From Prorocentrum cordatum (Eukaryota > Sar > Dinophyceae > Prorocentrales > Prorocentraceae): a stretch of DNA of 64,000 bases. The stretch spans positions 228,236-292,235 of the forward strand of contig CAUYUJ010015016.1 of NCBI GenBank assembly GCA_963575745.1. Direction: 5' to 3'. Positions 20,758 through 32,403 of this stretch are shown piece by piece. The notes beneath the pieces are model-generated. The model worked only from the letters and a program-made list of their open reading frames with translations. It made no database searches and had not been told where the DNA came from. Each line of letters starts with the position of its first letter. Within the stretch, counting starts at the first letter, position 1. The position numbers and the translations under genes were made by a program.

Positions 20758-22190
20758 GTTCGGCCATGCGGGGCCGTTTTCGGGACCCCCGGGACCATCA
20801 CTAGCGGTCCTGGCGTGAACATTTGCACGCACCAGATTGATCCCAGGAGGGGTTTGGGGTCCCGGGACCGATTGTGACTGGATTTGCCCCCCCCCCCCCC
20901 CCCCCCGCTCATGACTGATTTACGTGGGTCCCAGTCAGTTCAGACCCCCTGCCCCGCCGTCTCAAGCCCCCGCCCTCTTCAAGTGGCAAAGCCACCAACA
21001 TCCAGCGCATTGGACAGATCAGGACGGAGGTTTTTGTTGCCCGGCTTCGGCGACCTCGCCAGGCCCCAGGACCGTCAAGCACTACCCGGGATGAGACTCT
21101 CGTGCTGGGGAGAGGGTCGACACTCATCGGATATATGGGACAGCTTCGGGTTGTGAACAGACCGCTGGCCCAGGAATTCCGCGCTGGCCTCCGCATGCCC
21201 CCCGGGGCGGTCTCAACACCCGGGCTCGGCCTCCGCAGGTGCTCCTGGGGCGTGGAGCGCCCCAGGGTCGGGCTGTTGAGAGACCGCTCGCTGACTGCGA
21301 CGACGAGGCCGACGACGATGCCGCCGACGCCGACGCCGACGCCACCGCCGCCGCCGCCGACGACGACGCCGACGACGACGACGACGACGACGGACGACGA
21401 CGACGGACGACGACGACGGACGACGACGACGGACGACGACGATTCGACCTGCGGCGACCTCCGCCAGCGACCCAGACTCGGTCGATATTAAACGATCCGA
21501 CGTTTCGTAATCTGCCGATCGTTCAAGGTGGGGCAATCCCCCGGTGTCGGGAGCCAACACTGGGGTCGACATGACACGAACCTGCCTTGCTCGGGGGGCC
21601 TGCTGAAGCCAGCTGGGGCTGCCTGGGAGGGCCGTCTTTTCCCCCAGATCTCTCACGGTATGACTCACTCAATCGGGGCGAGCTCCTTCGATTTGGGCCT
21701 CCAGTGCAAGTTGTCGGGCCCCAGAACCATCGCAAACAGGTCCGGGGCGAACGAAAATTGGCCCTGAGGAGCGGGCCAGGACTTTTGGGGCCGCGGGTGG
21801 AAGAAGTCAGGCTGGAGGACATCTGGGCCTCCTGCTCCCTCGGGTTTCGAGCTGCGGAACTCGAGATCTCCGAAGAGCTGTGGCCTTCATCCCCAGCTCT
21901 TCCTCCCCAGCAGAACTCGGCCTGGGGATGTCGGGGGCGGCCAGGAGGAGGGTGATGACTCGGGTGGGGTTGGATATCACCATGATATCTCCCCAGATTT
22001 CACAGCGCCGCTCCTTATTTCAATACGTCCCCGGCCCCCCCTGGGCCGCGCACATGCCGCCAGCCATGATTTACGTCCCCCCTCTCGGACGCTGCCCTCT
22101 TGGACGCTCTCGAGAGGGGGGTGTGCTGGGTGTAAGAGCCTGGGCGGTACCACAGCCAGGAGGGGGGGGCGGCTCCTGACGAGAGGGAGG
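20758..22190. other. no gene recognised; C21 run and (CGA)n tract
   Basis: GC-rich unique sequence with a poly-C run near 20887-20907 and a CGACGACGACGG tract at about 21296-21445 whose Asp/Arg frames are repeat-derived. Confidence 0.4.
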
Positions 22191-22440
22191 GCGCGGAGCG
22201 ATGGCGACACGAGGAGGAGCAGCAGGGGGAGAGGCGAGAGAAAGAGAGAAGGGATGAGGATGAATGGAGAGCGGATGGAGGAGGAAAGAAGGGAGAAGGA
22301 GGAGAGGAAAGAGAAGGAGAAGGAGAGAAACGAGGAGGAGAGGGGGAGGAGGAGGGGGAGGAGGAGGAGGAGGAGAAAGAGGAGGAGAAGGAGGAGGAGG
22401 GGGAGGAGGAGGCGAGGCGAGGCGAAGCGAGACGAGGCGA
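22190..22440. repeat. GGA/GAG-rich purine tract
   Basis: About 250 bp of GAGGAG, GGAGGA and GAGAAGG repeats give Glu/Arg/Gly frames on plus and Ser/Pro/Leu frames on minus. Confidence 0.7.
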
Positions 22441-23460
22441 GCGCCGATGTCCGCAACTGCGCTCGTGCGCGGCCGCGCGCCATGCAGGCGTCGGCGATGG
22501 GGCCAGAGCCCCTCAGGGTGAGGTAGTCCTTGAAGTACTGGGCCTGCTTGAAGCACGTATTTGAAATGCCCAGAAACGCTTCCCCAATCGAGCTGGTCAG
22601 GGTCGTACACGACGTTGAGAATGTCTGCGTCTTCCACCACATTGTCCGCAATTTACTGCTCATATGTGTATGACAAACGATATGACCTAACATTGTGCGG
22701 TGCTCGCGCTCCTCTATCTCAAAGGCCTGACTTTTTTATGTACGAGTTCCTCGGCATGACTTTGAGATTGGATGGCATACCAAATAATGCGATGACTGCA
22801 TCGGGCTCTAATCGGGACAATGCTGGGGCAGGGCTCCGCTTCGTTTGAGTCCCGCTCGTGACCATCTTCGCATGAAGGTGCAACGTAATATGCTGTACGC
22901 TGGCGCGGCCTTTCATAATGAATGCGCTTTGTGTGCTCTTCAAAATCGGTGTTCAGAGCAGTCTCCACCTGAACAGAAGCCGGAAGAGGTTCCCATGTAC
23001 AATCGCAACACGACATATGTAACTATATTCTGCAATGCAATGAGACAGCTTTGTCCACTATGTGCTCGATTGCTCGATCGTCGTGCTCGCACTGTGGCAA
23101 CGGAAGACTGTCTGCTGTCTGCGTCTCCTTCAAAATGCGTTTGGACTTTATTTCCACCGAGTCTTTCGCTAATTCGTTCGACTGCAAACGGAACTGGTCA
23201 TTCGCATGCACGTCCTCGCTCGCGCAAACAAATTGCCCATGATTCCACTGAGTGACATGTGCAATGTGATCTGTGGCACTTTGTACAGATATCAGTCGCT
23301 GCTCGAGTACATCCAATTTAGCTGCCAATCCAGAGTAGGCGACTGGAGAAGCAAGCACGGGCGCATCGAAGTGGCCGTCCGGATACATCGATGAAGCATT
23401 TGAGATTGCCGGTAATCCCAACAGAGATTTTACGCAGTCATTGGAGACAAATTACATTTC
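22440..23460 (-). CDS. hypothetical minus-strand gene in several exons
   Basis: This stretch is lower in GC and less repetitive than its surroundings. On the minus strand, 23421-23023 gives a well-mixed protein segment (SSMYPDGHFDAPVLASPVAY, then LAAKLDVLEQRLISVQSATD) and 23016-22714 another (SVQVETALNTDFEEHTKRIH). A further piece near 22560 reads either NVVYDPDQLDWGSVSGHF or NTCFKQAQYFKDYLT, depending on frame. Composition suggests real coding DNA interrupted by introns or decay. I recognise no family, start or splice sites. Confidence 0.35.
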
Positions 23461-23624
23461 GCTGCAACCTGCGTCTTCGTTTCTGCTGCGTGGACAAACA
23501 TCTCCTTTCCAGCGCTCTTGGTCGCACAATGTGGGCGTCTCAAGGCGGGGCCGCGGGGCCGTTCCATCAGGAGAGAAAGCAGAAGTTATAGTGGGCTTGC
23601 TGGCCTTGAGCTAAATGGCCTTGA

Positions 23625-23639
23625 GGGTGATGATGATGC

Positions 23640-23675
<36 letters not shown>

Positions 23676-23725
23676 GGAGGAGGAGGCGGAGGAGAAGGAG
23701 GATGAGGAGGAGGAGGAGGAGGAAT
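23625..23725. repeat. (GAT)n/(GAG)n microsatellite
   Basis: About 40 bp of GATGATGAT is followed by GAGGAGGA repeats. Confidence 0.85.
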
Positions 23726-25655
23726 GGAGAGAAGGGAGTATGAGCGGGAGGAACAGCAGCACGACGGAAGGGAGTGGGAGAGGGGAATGAGGAGAGTCGC
23801 TAACGCAGCCGAAGCACCCCCAGAGCACCCCTGGGAGAGCAAGAGTGGAAGGGACAGGGGAGAGCAGGGTCTGGGGCCCCTGACCAGTGCTGTGGCCACT
23901 CCGTGTGGTGAGTCAGTGGAGATTCGGGTGACCACGCAGTTTTGGAATTTGGGTTGTTTTCCGAGGAGGGCGTCTGGGGCCTCCGCGATCCCACAACCAT
24001 GCGGTGACGGACCGTGCGGTGAGGTCGTGGGCGATTTCGAGGGCATCCCACGATGGAAGAGCGGGGAGTGAGAAACGATATAATGCTCTCGGAGGGCGTC
24101 GGCGGCATCGGCGGCCCAATGGTCAGAGAGTCGCTCCACGTGTCTCTTCCTCCAGTCCCTCACTCCTCTGTCCTCGTACGTTGCCCTCCCCGCCCACCCC
24201 CCCCAAAGCCTTTCCCACTGGCATGGGGGCGTGGCCGCTCGCGGGACGGCGCTCTCGCCCAGCCTTCTTATCGGGATGCGTGCGTGGAGCGCCGGGTTGA
24301 TTTCGTTATGATGGCAAGCGAAGCGGGCGGTGTGTTGCTGTGGAGCGAGTGGAAGATGCGGGCAGCGAAGAAGTGAATGCCAGAGATTTTATGATCTCGC
24401 GGGGACTGCTAAGAGGATAGGGGGCTTATCAAGCGGAAGCCAAGCTGGGCATACGTATATGGCCCAGCCTGGCTCATACTTGGGTTACAGGTGCCCCACG
24501 TGGCGTTTCATTTCAGCGGGTTAACGATCCAGGCAACCCCGGACGCCCCTCGGCGAGGCGCAGCCGCTGGAAGGCATCCCGAGGCTGGAAAGCCGCCGAG
24601 AGCCAACGAAAGCGTCTGAAGACCTCGAACCTCCGACCTCGAACCCTTGTTGTTGCGACGGGCGCGTCCGCGGGCGTTGCCGAGCTCGTGGCCGCGTTCG
24701 AGAAGCTGGCCGGCGCGGCGGGCGCGGCGAGCGCGGTGGCTGGTCCAGGAGCCGCGGGGAGCGTCGTCGGCCTGGCCTGGCGGGGGAGCTCGAGGGCCCC
24801 GCCGCCGCTCCCGCCCTTTGCTCAGGAGAGCCCAGACCGGTGGCGGCGCTGGCCGGAGGGGTGGGCTTGGAGGCGGGCGCGGCGGTTGGCGGGGAGGCCG
24901 CGGGCGGCGCTGCCGGCCTGGAGGGGGCGCTCGCGGGGCTCGTGGGAGCGGCTGCTGGCGCGGAGCCCGGCCTGGGCGCTGGCGAGGCCCCCGCCGGGCG
25001 CTCGCGGGCCCGGTGTGCGGCCCTGCGGCTCGTCTACGGCCGCGGCCGGCAGCGAGAGCCGTCGTGAGCTGATTCACGGTTGCGCCGGGCTGCTTGCTGA
25101 GGTGGCCGCCCCTGTGCCTTCCTCAGCTGACTCCGCGTCAGCGTGGCGCACGGGAAAACAGTGCTGCGTTTCCCTATCTTTTGGCCGCCCCGCGCGACAA
25201 TCCCAGCTTGCCTCTCCTGGCCCGCGGGGGCCCCCTTCCTCTTGCCGCGGGCTCTTCCGTGGAGGCCCCCGCGGAGGCCTCCACCGTGAGGGCCGCCATT
25301 GGGCCCTACGTTTTCCGCAGCTTCCATCATAGGGGCTGCGTGGACAAATCCCCGCGATCCCTGCACCGACGACGGATGTCGAGGACCGCGACTTCGGCGA
25401 CGACGACGACGACGACAAGGATTGGCGCGTGGGCGTAGCTGCACGAGTACAGGGGTGTACGTATATGGGACTTGTGCTGCCTCCTAAAGGAATGACCCAG
25501 GGGATAGGAGCGAGGTGTCCGACGGGGGCGTGACGCCGCGGGGTGGCGGCGGGCGCGGCGTGAGTCCCCGCCCGTGGAAGGCTCGTGGTTGGGTTTATGT
25601 TTGGACGGTGGTTGTAGTTGCCATCGCTGCCCTTCTCAGGTATCCTCCGATGACG
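23726..25655. other. no confident gene; Ala/Gly-rich plus-strand frames near 24640-25070
   Basis: Frames such as ELVAAFEKLAGAAGAASAVA and LVGAAAGAEPGLGAGEAPAG on plus are compatible with Ala/Gly-rich protein but occur in different frames and could be compositional. No start, splice site or family is convincing. Confidence 0.25.
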
Positions 25656-25659
25656 CATT

Positions 25660-25812
25660 TCTAGTAGGATTCCACTAGAACTAGACGCAGCTCTAGTAGT
25701 AGGATTCCATTAGAGTTGGGCGCAACTCTGGTAGGATTCAATTCGAGCTGGACGCAGATCTGTTAGGATTCTATTCGAGCTTGACGTAGATCTGATAGGA
25801 TTATATTGGAGC
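25660..25812. repeat. short tandem repeat, about 32-35 bp unit, 5 copies
   Basis: Units begin TCTAGTAGGATTCCACTAGA, TCTAGTAGTAGGATTCC, TCTGGTAGGATTCAATTCGA, TCTGTTAGGATTCTATTCGA and TCTGATAGGATTATATTGGA, each with a GACGCAGMTC-type linker. Early units contain inverted TCTAGT and ACTAGA. Confidence 0.7.
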
Positions 25813-28585
25813 GCGCCCCCGCCCCGAGGCGCCCCACCCCGTCCAGGCGTCACTCGCCTCCCCACCTGGTAGCGACCGTTGCCGAAAATGGTAGAAGATA
25901 ATCTCGATGAGGAAGGGGTGGTCGGACCGGGCGAGGACGAGGCAACTCCGTTCCAGAGCGTTCGGAGCGCTCTCAGAGCTTTCCGGAACGCCCTGAGAAG
26001 GCGGCCGCGCCCGAGACACTCTCCAGAGCCGCTGGATCTACGAGATTCTCGATTTACCTTCGCCCGATTGTATCCTTGTCCTGGCTTCGTGTCAGTTGGA
26101 GGTTGACGACCTGGACCTCCGGCGGATCGCTCCTCCAGTCCGTGTGTTCCGCAGCTTTGGCCCTTCCCCTCTGGGGCCAGCCGCTCCTCCCAGCCCAGAT
26201 GGCTCCCTGCCGGTTCCCTGGGGCCGGGAACGCCCCTCCCTTTCTGGAGGCCGAGGTCGAGGAGACATGCCAGGATGGGGGATGGGAGAGATCCGCCGGC
26301 CAGAGGCCCAGGGAGGCAGGAGCGATGTCGATGCGACCGATCCGATTTGACGCAGATTTTTGCCTGCTCGATCCGACTCGGTCTTCATGTTCCGGCGATC
26401 CGATGCGGCCTGATGCTTGCATGGCGCCGTTGTGCATCCTGGCGCGGCTGCTTTGATTGAGCTTCGACACAGTGCCGATGCAATGCGATCCGATCCGACG
26501 CACATTCCGATTGGATTCTGCTTACCGAAGCGGTGCTGATTAGGAGCGAAGTCGAACAGCCCCAAGGTCGTTAGGAGCAGTTTATTGTGCCAGGTCGAGA
26601 TCTGGGCCAAGGGGGTCCTCCCGCTCCTCCCCTCATCCTCCCCCTTTCTCGTCCCTCCCTCCCCGTCCTCCTCCCCGTACCTCTTCGCGGCTTGAGCAAG
26701 TCGTACCTGAGTGCTCTTCTTGTGATTTTCGGTGAGGCCTTTTCGAGGGCCCAAGTCCGTCAACGAAAAGGAGCTCAGGATGAAAATCTATCCTTGGGCA
26801 AGGGCGGAGAGCTCGGGGGCCAGCGGCTTGAATACATTGAGGAGTCGGATGTTCAGGTTTTCCTCTGCCTCCTCCCTGTGATCTTTGAGCTCTGGAGGAC
26901 CCCCGCGCCACCACCTTGAACGCGCCCCAGGTCGCCTAAACATCTCTCAAAGCAGTCCACCCTTTCGCTCCTCTCCCTCCTCGTCCCCTTTGCCCTCGTT
27001 CTGCTGCTGCTCATACCCTTCGTTTTCCTCCTCGTGTTCCTCGTCATCCTCGTCCTTCTCCTGCTACTCCGCTGGCTGCTTCCTGCTCCTCCCTACTCGT
27101 CGCCGTCGCTCTCGTTCTCCCGAGGCGGAGAACCTGATCAAGATCTCTCGCGACCACCCGTCCATTAGCATGGACGCTGCCTCTGCGCCGCCGGGGGAGG
27201 AGAGGGGAAGGTGGGCCAGGCGGGAGCGAGCGACATCGAAGGCGGTGTTTCGGACAGGGGAGCCGTGCTGTTGCAAACGCCCGCTCAATCCATTTGTATC
27301 GTCGTCGTTTGATCCGTCAACCTTTCAATAGGGCTGGTCGGGCCTGACCCTTGCCCGTCCCCCTTGTAGCGCCCTTCTTCCCCTTGAGGGTGCCCTCCCT
27401 CTGTGGGCGCCTTTTCCGAGGCGCGTTTATTTGAGGGCTTCCAAACCCAATCCAGGGGCTCGGACCCCCAGGAAATGGGAGTAAAATAGCGGTCGACTAC
27501 CTTCCCGCCTGTGCGCTGCTCCGAACTTTCGCACCCGCCATGCACGCTCAAGTCAGGTTTGCGCCGCGTCGACGCGGCGGCGGTCCCAGCGCGAGCCTTC
27601 GAGATGGAACGCCGCTGGGGCCCCGGAATCGGCCGACACGGAACGGCCCGCATCATCGGAGAGCCGCGACTGTCAGAGGTTGCGCGGCCCACGCGGCATC
27701 AGAGTCCGGCGCGAGCCTGCCGTGTGCAGTGCTCTGAGTCGGCGCCCCGCCGAGGGGGGCGCGGGAGGGGGCATGCCCGAGCTCGTCGGAATCCCTGCGG
27801 CCTTTACAGAGAGGCCCTCTGCTCGGCACCGCCCAGGCATGCTTCTTCTACGTGTGCGTCGGGCCCCTCTGGGGCGACGCGCGCGCCCATGAATTCATTA
27901 TGGTATGCGCTTTCTGGCTATGCCGGCCGGGTATAGCCCTCGGCCGTGCGACCCCAAGGAGAGCGCAGCGCGTTTGTATGTTTTTTTCTGCGCTCCATCT
28001 GTGGCGTCATGGGAGACTCAGAACCAACCGAGCCTTCTGTCAGGAGTAGTTTTTGTTGGGTCTGCCGCCGAGGGGCCGGAAGTAGCAGTAAGTTCGCCGT
28101 CGTTTCTTGTTTGCGACACACGCTATGAAACAAAAGCAACGAGGCCTCGCGCGGCGCGCAACCGTTGTAATTACTATCTAGTTCCATACGTCCTCCCTGT
28201 CAGATCTTGATTGCACGAACTTCGCTCGGCGACGTTTCAACGTAAGTCCGATGGAACTCCGACGTGAATCTGGTGTGAATCCAGTGTGAATCCGACGTGG
28301 ATCTGGAGTACACTGTGTCGCAAGCTGCCACGCGAGGCCTCCAGGCTTTCCTGACACATGGGGGTCTGGGTTCTGACCTGGGCACGCCGCCGATTGAATT
28401 CCCCTTCTCGTTCCTCGGCTCCTCGCTCTCCCGCCCGTCCCTGCTGCCTGCCTGGCCCGCTCCTCTTTGTCCGTCCGTCCTGTGGTCCAGGTGCAAGTGC
28501 GCATCATTTGCCGCCTGTGCTCCCTTTCTCGCAGTCTTTTCCTTCTCCTGTGTATCGCCCAGTGGAGTCCCGTTGGTCAAGATCA
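25813..28585. other. no gene recognised
   Basis: Mixed GC-rich sequence with CT-rich stretches (26620-26690, 26960-27110) and short GTGTGAATCC direct repeats near 28250-28290. I saw no coding segment I can defend. Confidence 0.3.
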
Positions 28586-28586
28586 A

Positions 28587-28625
28587 ACAAATCATCATCA
28601 GCATCAGCATCAGCATTAGCAGCAC

Positions 28626-28704
<79 letters not shown>

Positions 28705-28752
28705 AGCATCAGCATCATCATCATCATCATTAGCATTATCATCATCATAATC

Positions 28753-28798
<46 letters not shown>

Positions 28799-28877
28799 GC
28801 ATCATCCTGATTAGCATCATCATCATCATCGTCATCGTCATCGTCATCATCATCATCAACATCATCATCCTCATCAG

Positions 28878-28917
<40 letters not shown>

Positions 28918-28945
28918 GTCATCGTCATCGTCACCATCATCATAG
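28587..28945. repeat. (ATC)n microsatellite, about 360 bp
   Basis: Near-continuous ATC with GTC and AGC variants. Poly-Ile, Ser, His, Asp and Met frames on both strands are artefacts. Confidence 0.95.
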
Positions 28946-29170
28946 TCTTCGCTCGAGGGTTTTGGGGGCGTAAGCAGGCTGACGCGCTTTCTCGTGCTGC
29001 GACTAGCGCAACGTGGTGCGCGCTTCGGCAAGCAACCATAATGCCCGCCGTGATAGCCAGCGGGCCCACCCGCCTCTTTGGCGGCCTGGGCGGCAAGGAG
29101 CAGCGTGCGCGTGGGCCTGGCGGAGGGCGCCAGGACCCTCGCGAGCCGCCACGGCTCCCCGCCTGGGGGG

Positions 29171-30760
29171 ATGGCGGCCCACGGCAGCGAGGGCGACGGC
29201 AGCCAGGCGGGCTGGGACGACGCGGGCGCGGGGGAGGCTCGTGGGAGCGACAGGGTGGCGGTGCTGCGGGTCCTCGTCGCGAGGCTGGAGGCCCTAGGCA
29301 GCCCTGTTGAGGCCATGGTGTCGAACCTGGTGTCGCTTCTGTTGTCCTACCGCAGCGAGGTGGCGGAACTGGACAAGCGCTGCTCGGTGAGGCAGGAGCA
29401 GGTACACGAGCGGAAGGAGGCCCTCGCCATCGCCGAGAGGGGGCTCGAGGAGGCGCTGGCCGAGCGCGCCGCCTTCGGCGCGGAGCGGGCCAAGGTCGCC
29501 GCGACCCGCCTGGCGAAGCTCGCGACCAAGGCTGCGCCGCTGGCGGAGCGCGAGCGGCTCGTCCTGGAGTGCTACGGCAACCCCCAGGCCGCGGCGGAGG
29601 GCCAGTTCCCCCTGAGGTCGCGGCCGCGGCGCAGCTCGTCGAGAGGACGGGCGCGCGGAGGGTCGCCGCTGCCGCCGCGGCAGCCTGGCCGAGCAGCGCG
29701 GGGGGCGGCACCAGCGCAGAACCGTTCGAGGTCGTCGTCGTCGCCAGCCAGGAGGAGGCCGAGAGCGCTGACGCGACGATGGACGACGCGTCGAGGTCGG
29801 CCTTGGCTGCGGATCTGGTGGGCCCTGGCGACGATGGCGGCCGCTCTGCCTCGAGCCTCAGCCGCGAGGGGAACCGCGTCGCCGTCGCTGCAGCCCGCGC
29901 CGTGGCGCGAGGCGATCGCCGCGGGGGCCGCGGCGGAGTCGTCAAGGAGAAGTGACAGCAGCGGGGCGCCCGTGCCCCTCTGCCCCGGCGCGCTGATCCC
30001 AGCAGGCGGCCCTGCAGCGCGCGCGGCGCCCGAGGGCGCCCCGCGGGGGCAGCCCCGCGCGGGGAGGGCGGCCGTCGCCCCGGCCGCCCCGAGGGCGCAG
30101 GCCCGAGGCGGCCAGCCCGGCAGCGGCGCGCCCGCCCGCGGCGCGAGGACACGTTCGAGGTCGCCACGGCCAACGGGTCTGGATGGGGCCCGCTCGCCCA
30201 GCTCTGGCAGGAGGAGGCGGCTGGCACTGGGTTCGTGGAGAGTCACCGCGCAGACGCGTGGCTCGTCCAGGGGGCGCGCCTCCGCGCGCGCGACATCAGC
30301 GTGCGGGAGGCGCGGTGCAGGCGTGCGGGGGTGAAGGCTGCCGCGCCAGGCGCAGCTGGCATGGCGGCGCGGGGGGCGCCCGCGCGGCCTCGAGCGGCGC
30401 CGGGGTCGCAGTCCACGCCGCGAGCGGCCCTGCCAGCGCCGGCGCGGCAGGCGGCGGCCGCGCGACCTGCAGCGACGGGCGCGGCGTCGTCGCGGTCGCA
30501 GACGCAGTCCGCCGCGGCGGCCTCGCCCCTGGCCGCATAATACCTTGCCAGCAAAATGGCGGGGAAAGCCTCGCACCGAGGCCTCATCGAGATTGGCGAC
30601 GCGCTGGTCTCCCAGGGCAGGCCGCGGGTCCTCGGCGGCGTTTCCAGCGCTGCGCCCGACGTCCTAAGGGGGGAGGCGGGCTGGTGGCTGGAGGCGGTGC
30701 AGGGCGTCATCGTGCAGTCGGCCGAGGGCGAAGCCTGTTCCAGCCCGCGGCGCGAGGCCG
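29171..30760 (+). pseudogene. LINE-like retroelement remnant (coiled-coil ORF1-like part, then decayed endonuclease-like part)
   Basis: From ATG 29171 one frame gives a helical, coiled-coil-like segment (RVAVLRVLVARLEALGSPVE and VAELDKRCSVRQEQVHERKE). Another frame carries the 29600-29953 segment. From about 30145 three frames in turn give pieces arranged like the N-terminal half of an APE-type endonuclease: VATANGSGWGPL, DAWLVQGARL, SGAGVAVHAASG and RPRVLGGVSSAAPDVL. In intact relatives I expect LVQE and GDFN at two of these places; here they read LVQG and GGVS, so catalytic residues appear lost. No reverse transcriptase was seen downstream, because the copy ends in simple repeats. The family call rests on motif order recalled from dinoflagellate LINEs. 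Confidence 0.45.
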
Positions 30761-30839
30761 CCCCCCCCCCCCCCGCCGCCCGACCTGCCTGGCTGGTCCA
30801 CCACGGGGGGGCATCATATTAAGGATCTGCGGCGTCGCT

Positions 30840-30945
30840 GACATCGTCACCTCGCCGTCGTTATCGTCATCGCCATCATCATGACCATCATCGCCATCAT
30901 CGTCATCACCATCATCATCATCACCATCATCATCATCATCCACAG
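30840..30945. repeat. (ATC)n microsatellite
   Basis: About 105 bp of ATC/GTC triplets. Confidence 0.9.
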
Positions 30946-31267
30946 CGGTTTCGGCTCTCGGACGCGAGTAGATCGCTTTTCGCGCTCCCCCTAAACCGCG
31001 AGCGTGGTGCCGCTGCCTCTGGCGCGGGTTCAGATGTCTGGAGAGTCTGAGTCAGAGGCGGGCTCGGTTGGGCGTGGTCGCAGGCTGCGGCCTGCGGCTG
31101 AGCGTAGGTGCTGGATCGTGGAGAGCCTGTTCAGGATCCGGCGTCTTCAACGAATGTAGGGACACGTTGGACAGTTCTTGCAGATCGTGGCAGCGACGAC
31201 TCTACGAGAGCGACTTCGAAAGCTGCTACCCCCTGAGATGCAGGAGAAGAAGTAATGGCGACTCAGC

Positions 31268-31560
31268 GTGCCGCTTGTGCGGCGAGCGCGGCGAGCTTCG
31301 GACATCCAGGTTGGCGGAAGCGGGCAATGGCTTCCAGCTGCCTCTGGCGCGGGGAACGCTGCCTCTGGCGCGGGCGGGGAACCGCCGCGACGACGAGGAG
31401 ACGGCTCCCGAAGAGCCACGCAGCAAGAAGATGAAGAACCGCACCGGGATCGTCGACTGATCCAGGCTGCCTCTGGCGCTGATATCTTTTCACACAGCAA
31501 TGGCTTGCAGGCTGCCTCTGGCGCTGCCTCTGGCGCAGGGTTCTCCAGACTAGGGCCCCG
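31268..31560 (+). CDS. possible coding segment with five AASGA cassettes
   Basis: One frame reads SGQWLPAASGAGNAASGAGG, an Arg/Asp/Glu-rich stretch, then two more cassettes back to back. All five cassettes are in this same frame. The 5' boundary and continuation are unknown, and downstream sequence becomes a Leu-rich CTG repeat. Confidence 0.3.
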
Positions 31561-31760
31561 TACTAGGTGCTCTGGACTGCGCCGCTGGTGCGCAGCGTGC
31601 CACGGAACAAAAAAAAACAGGCGCATGCTCTGCCGCTGTTGCCAGCTGCTGGTGCTGCTGCTGCTCCGCCTCCTCCAGCTGCTGCTCCTGTTGTTGCTGC
31701 TGCTCCTCCTCCTGCAAGCCGCTGCCCCTGCTGCCGCTGCATGCGGCAGGGGAGGCTGGG

Positions 31761-32047
31761 GGAGCACAGCATTGGGGGAAACGCGAGGGGAAGCAGGTGC
31801 CCCCTGGGTTCGCTCCGAGGCTCAACCACGCGAGGTTCTCGCGATACCAATAGCCCGCGACTCCTAGGGTTGCCGAGCCAACCGCGGGCGCACCCGTACG
31901 TCGCGACGCCAAGGGTGCGCCAGTGGTTGGCTCGGCAACCCTTGGAGTCGCGGGGCACTGGCAATGCCAGAACCTCGCGTGGTTGAGCCTCTGCGCGAAC
32001 CCAAGAGGCACCTGCTCTGACTCGCGTTTCCCCAGTGCCGTACTCCT
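31761..32047. mobile_element. foldback (MITE-like) element with 135-bp inverted arms
   Basis: Arms 31761-31895 and 31912-32047 are inverted copies with few mismatches; GAGGCTCAACCACGCGAGGT and its complement are shared. They leave a 16-nt loop GTACGTCGCGACGCCA. Similar CTCCGCCTCCTCCAGC sequence lies outside both ends. No ORF depends on it. Confidence 0.7.
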
Positions 32048-32403
32048 CCCGCCTTTCCTGTTGCCGCTGCTCTTGCTGCTCCTCCGCCTCCTCCAGCCTC
32101 TCCTCCTGCTGCTCCTTCTCCTCCGCCCTCGTGCTCCTCCGCCTCCTCCAGTCTCTCCTGCTGCTGCTCTTTCTACTCCGCAGGCTGCCTCTGGCGCTGA
32201 TATCCGTTTACGCAGCAATGGCTTGCAGGCTGCTGCTGCCAGCCGCTGCTACTGTTGCTGCTCCGCCTCCCCCAGCCTCTGCTGCTGCTCCTGTTGTTGG
32301 TGCTGCTGCTGCTGGTCTCTTCGCCCCCCGCCTGCTCTTCCCGCGCGTCCGTGGCGTTTGCCGGCTCGAGCGGGGGCGGCGCGAACGCGGCGCGTTAGCC
32401 GCG

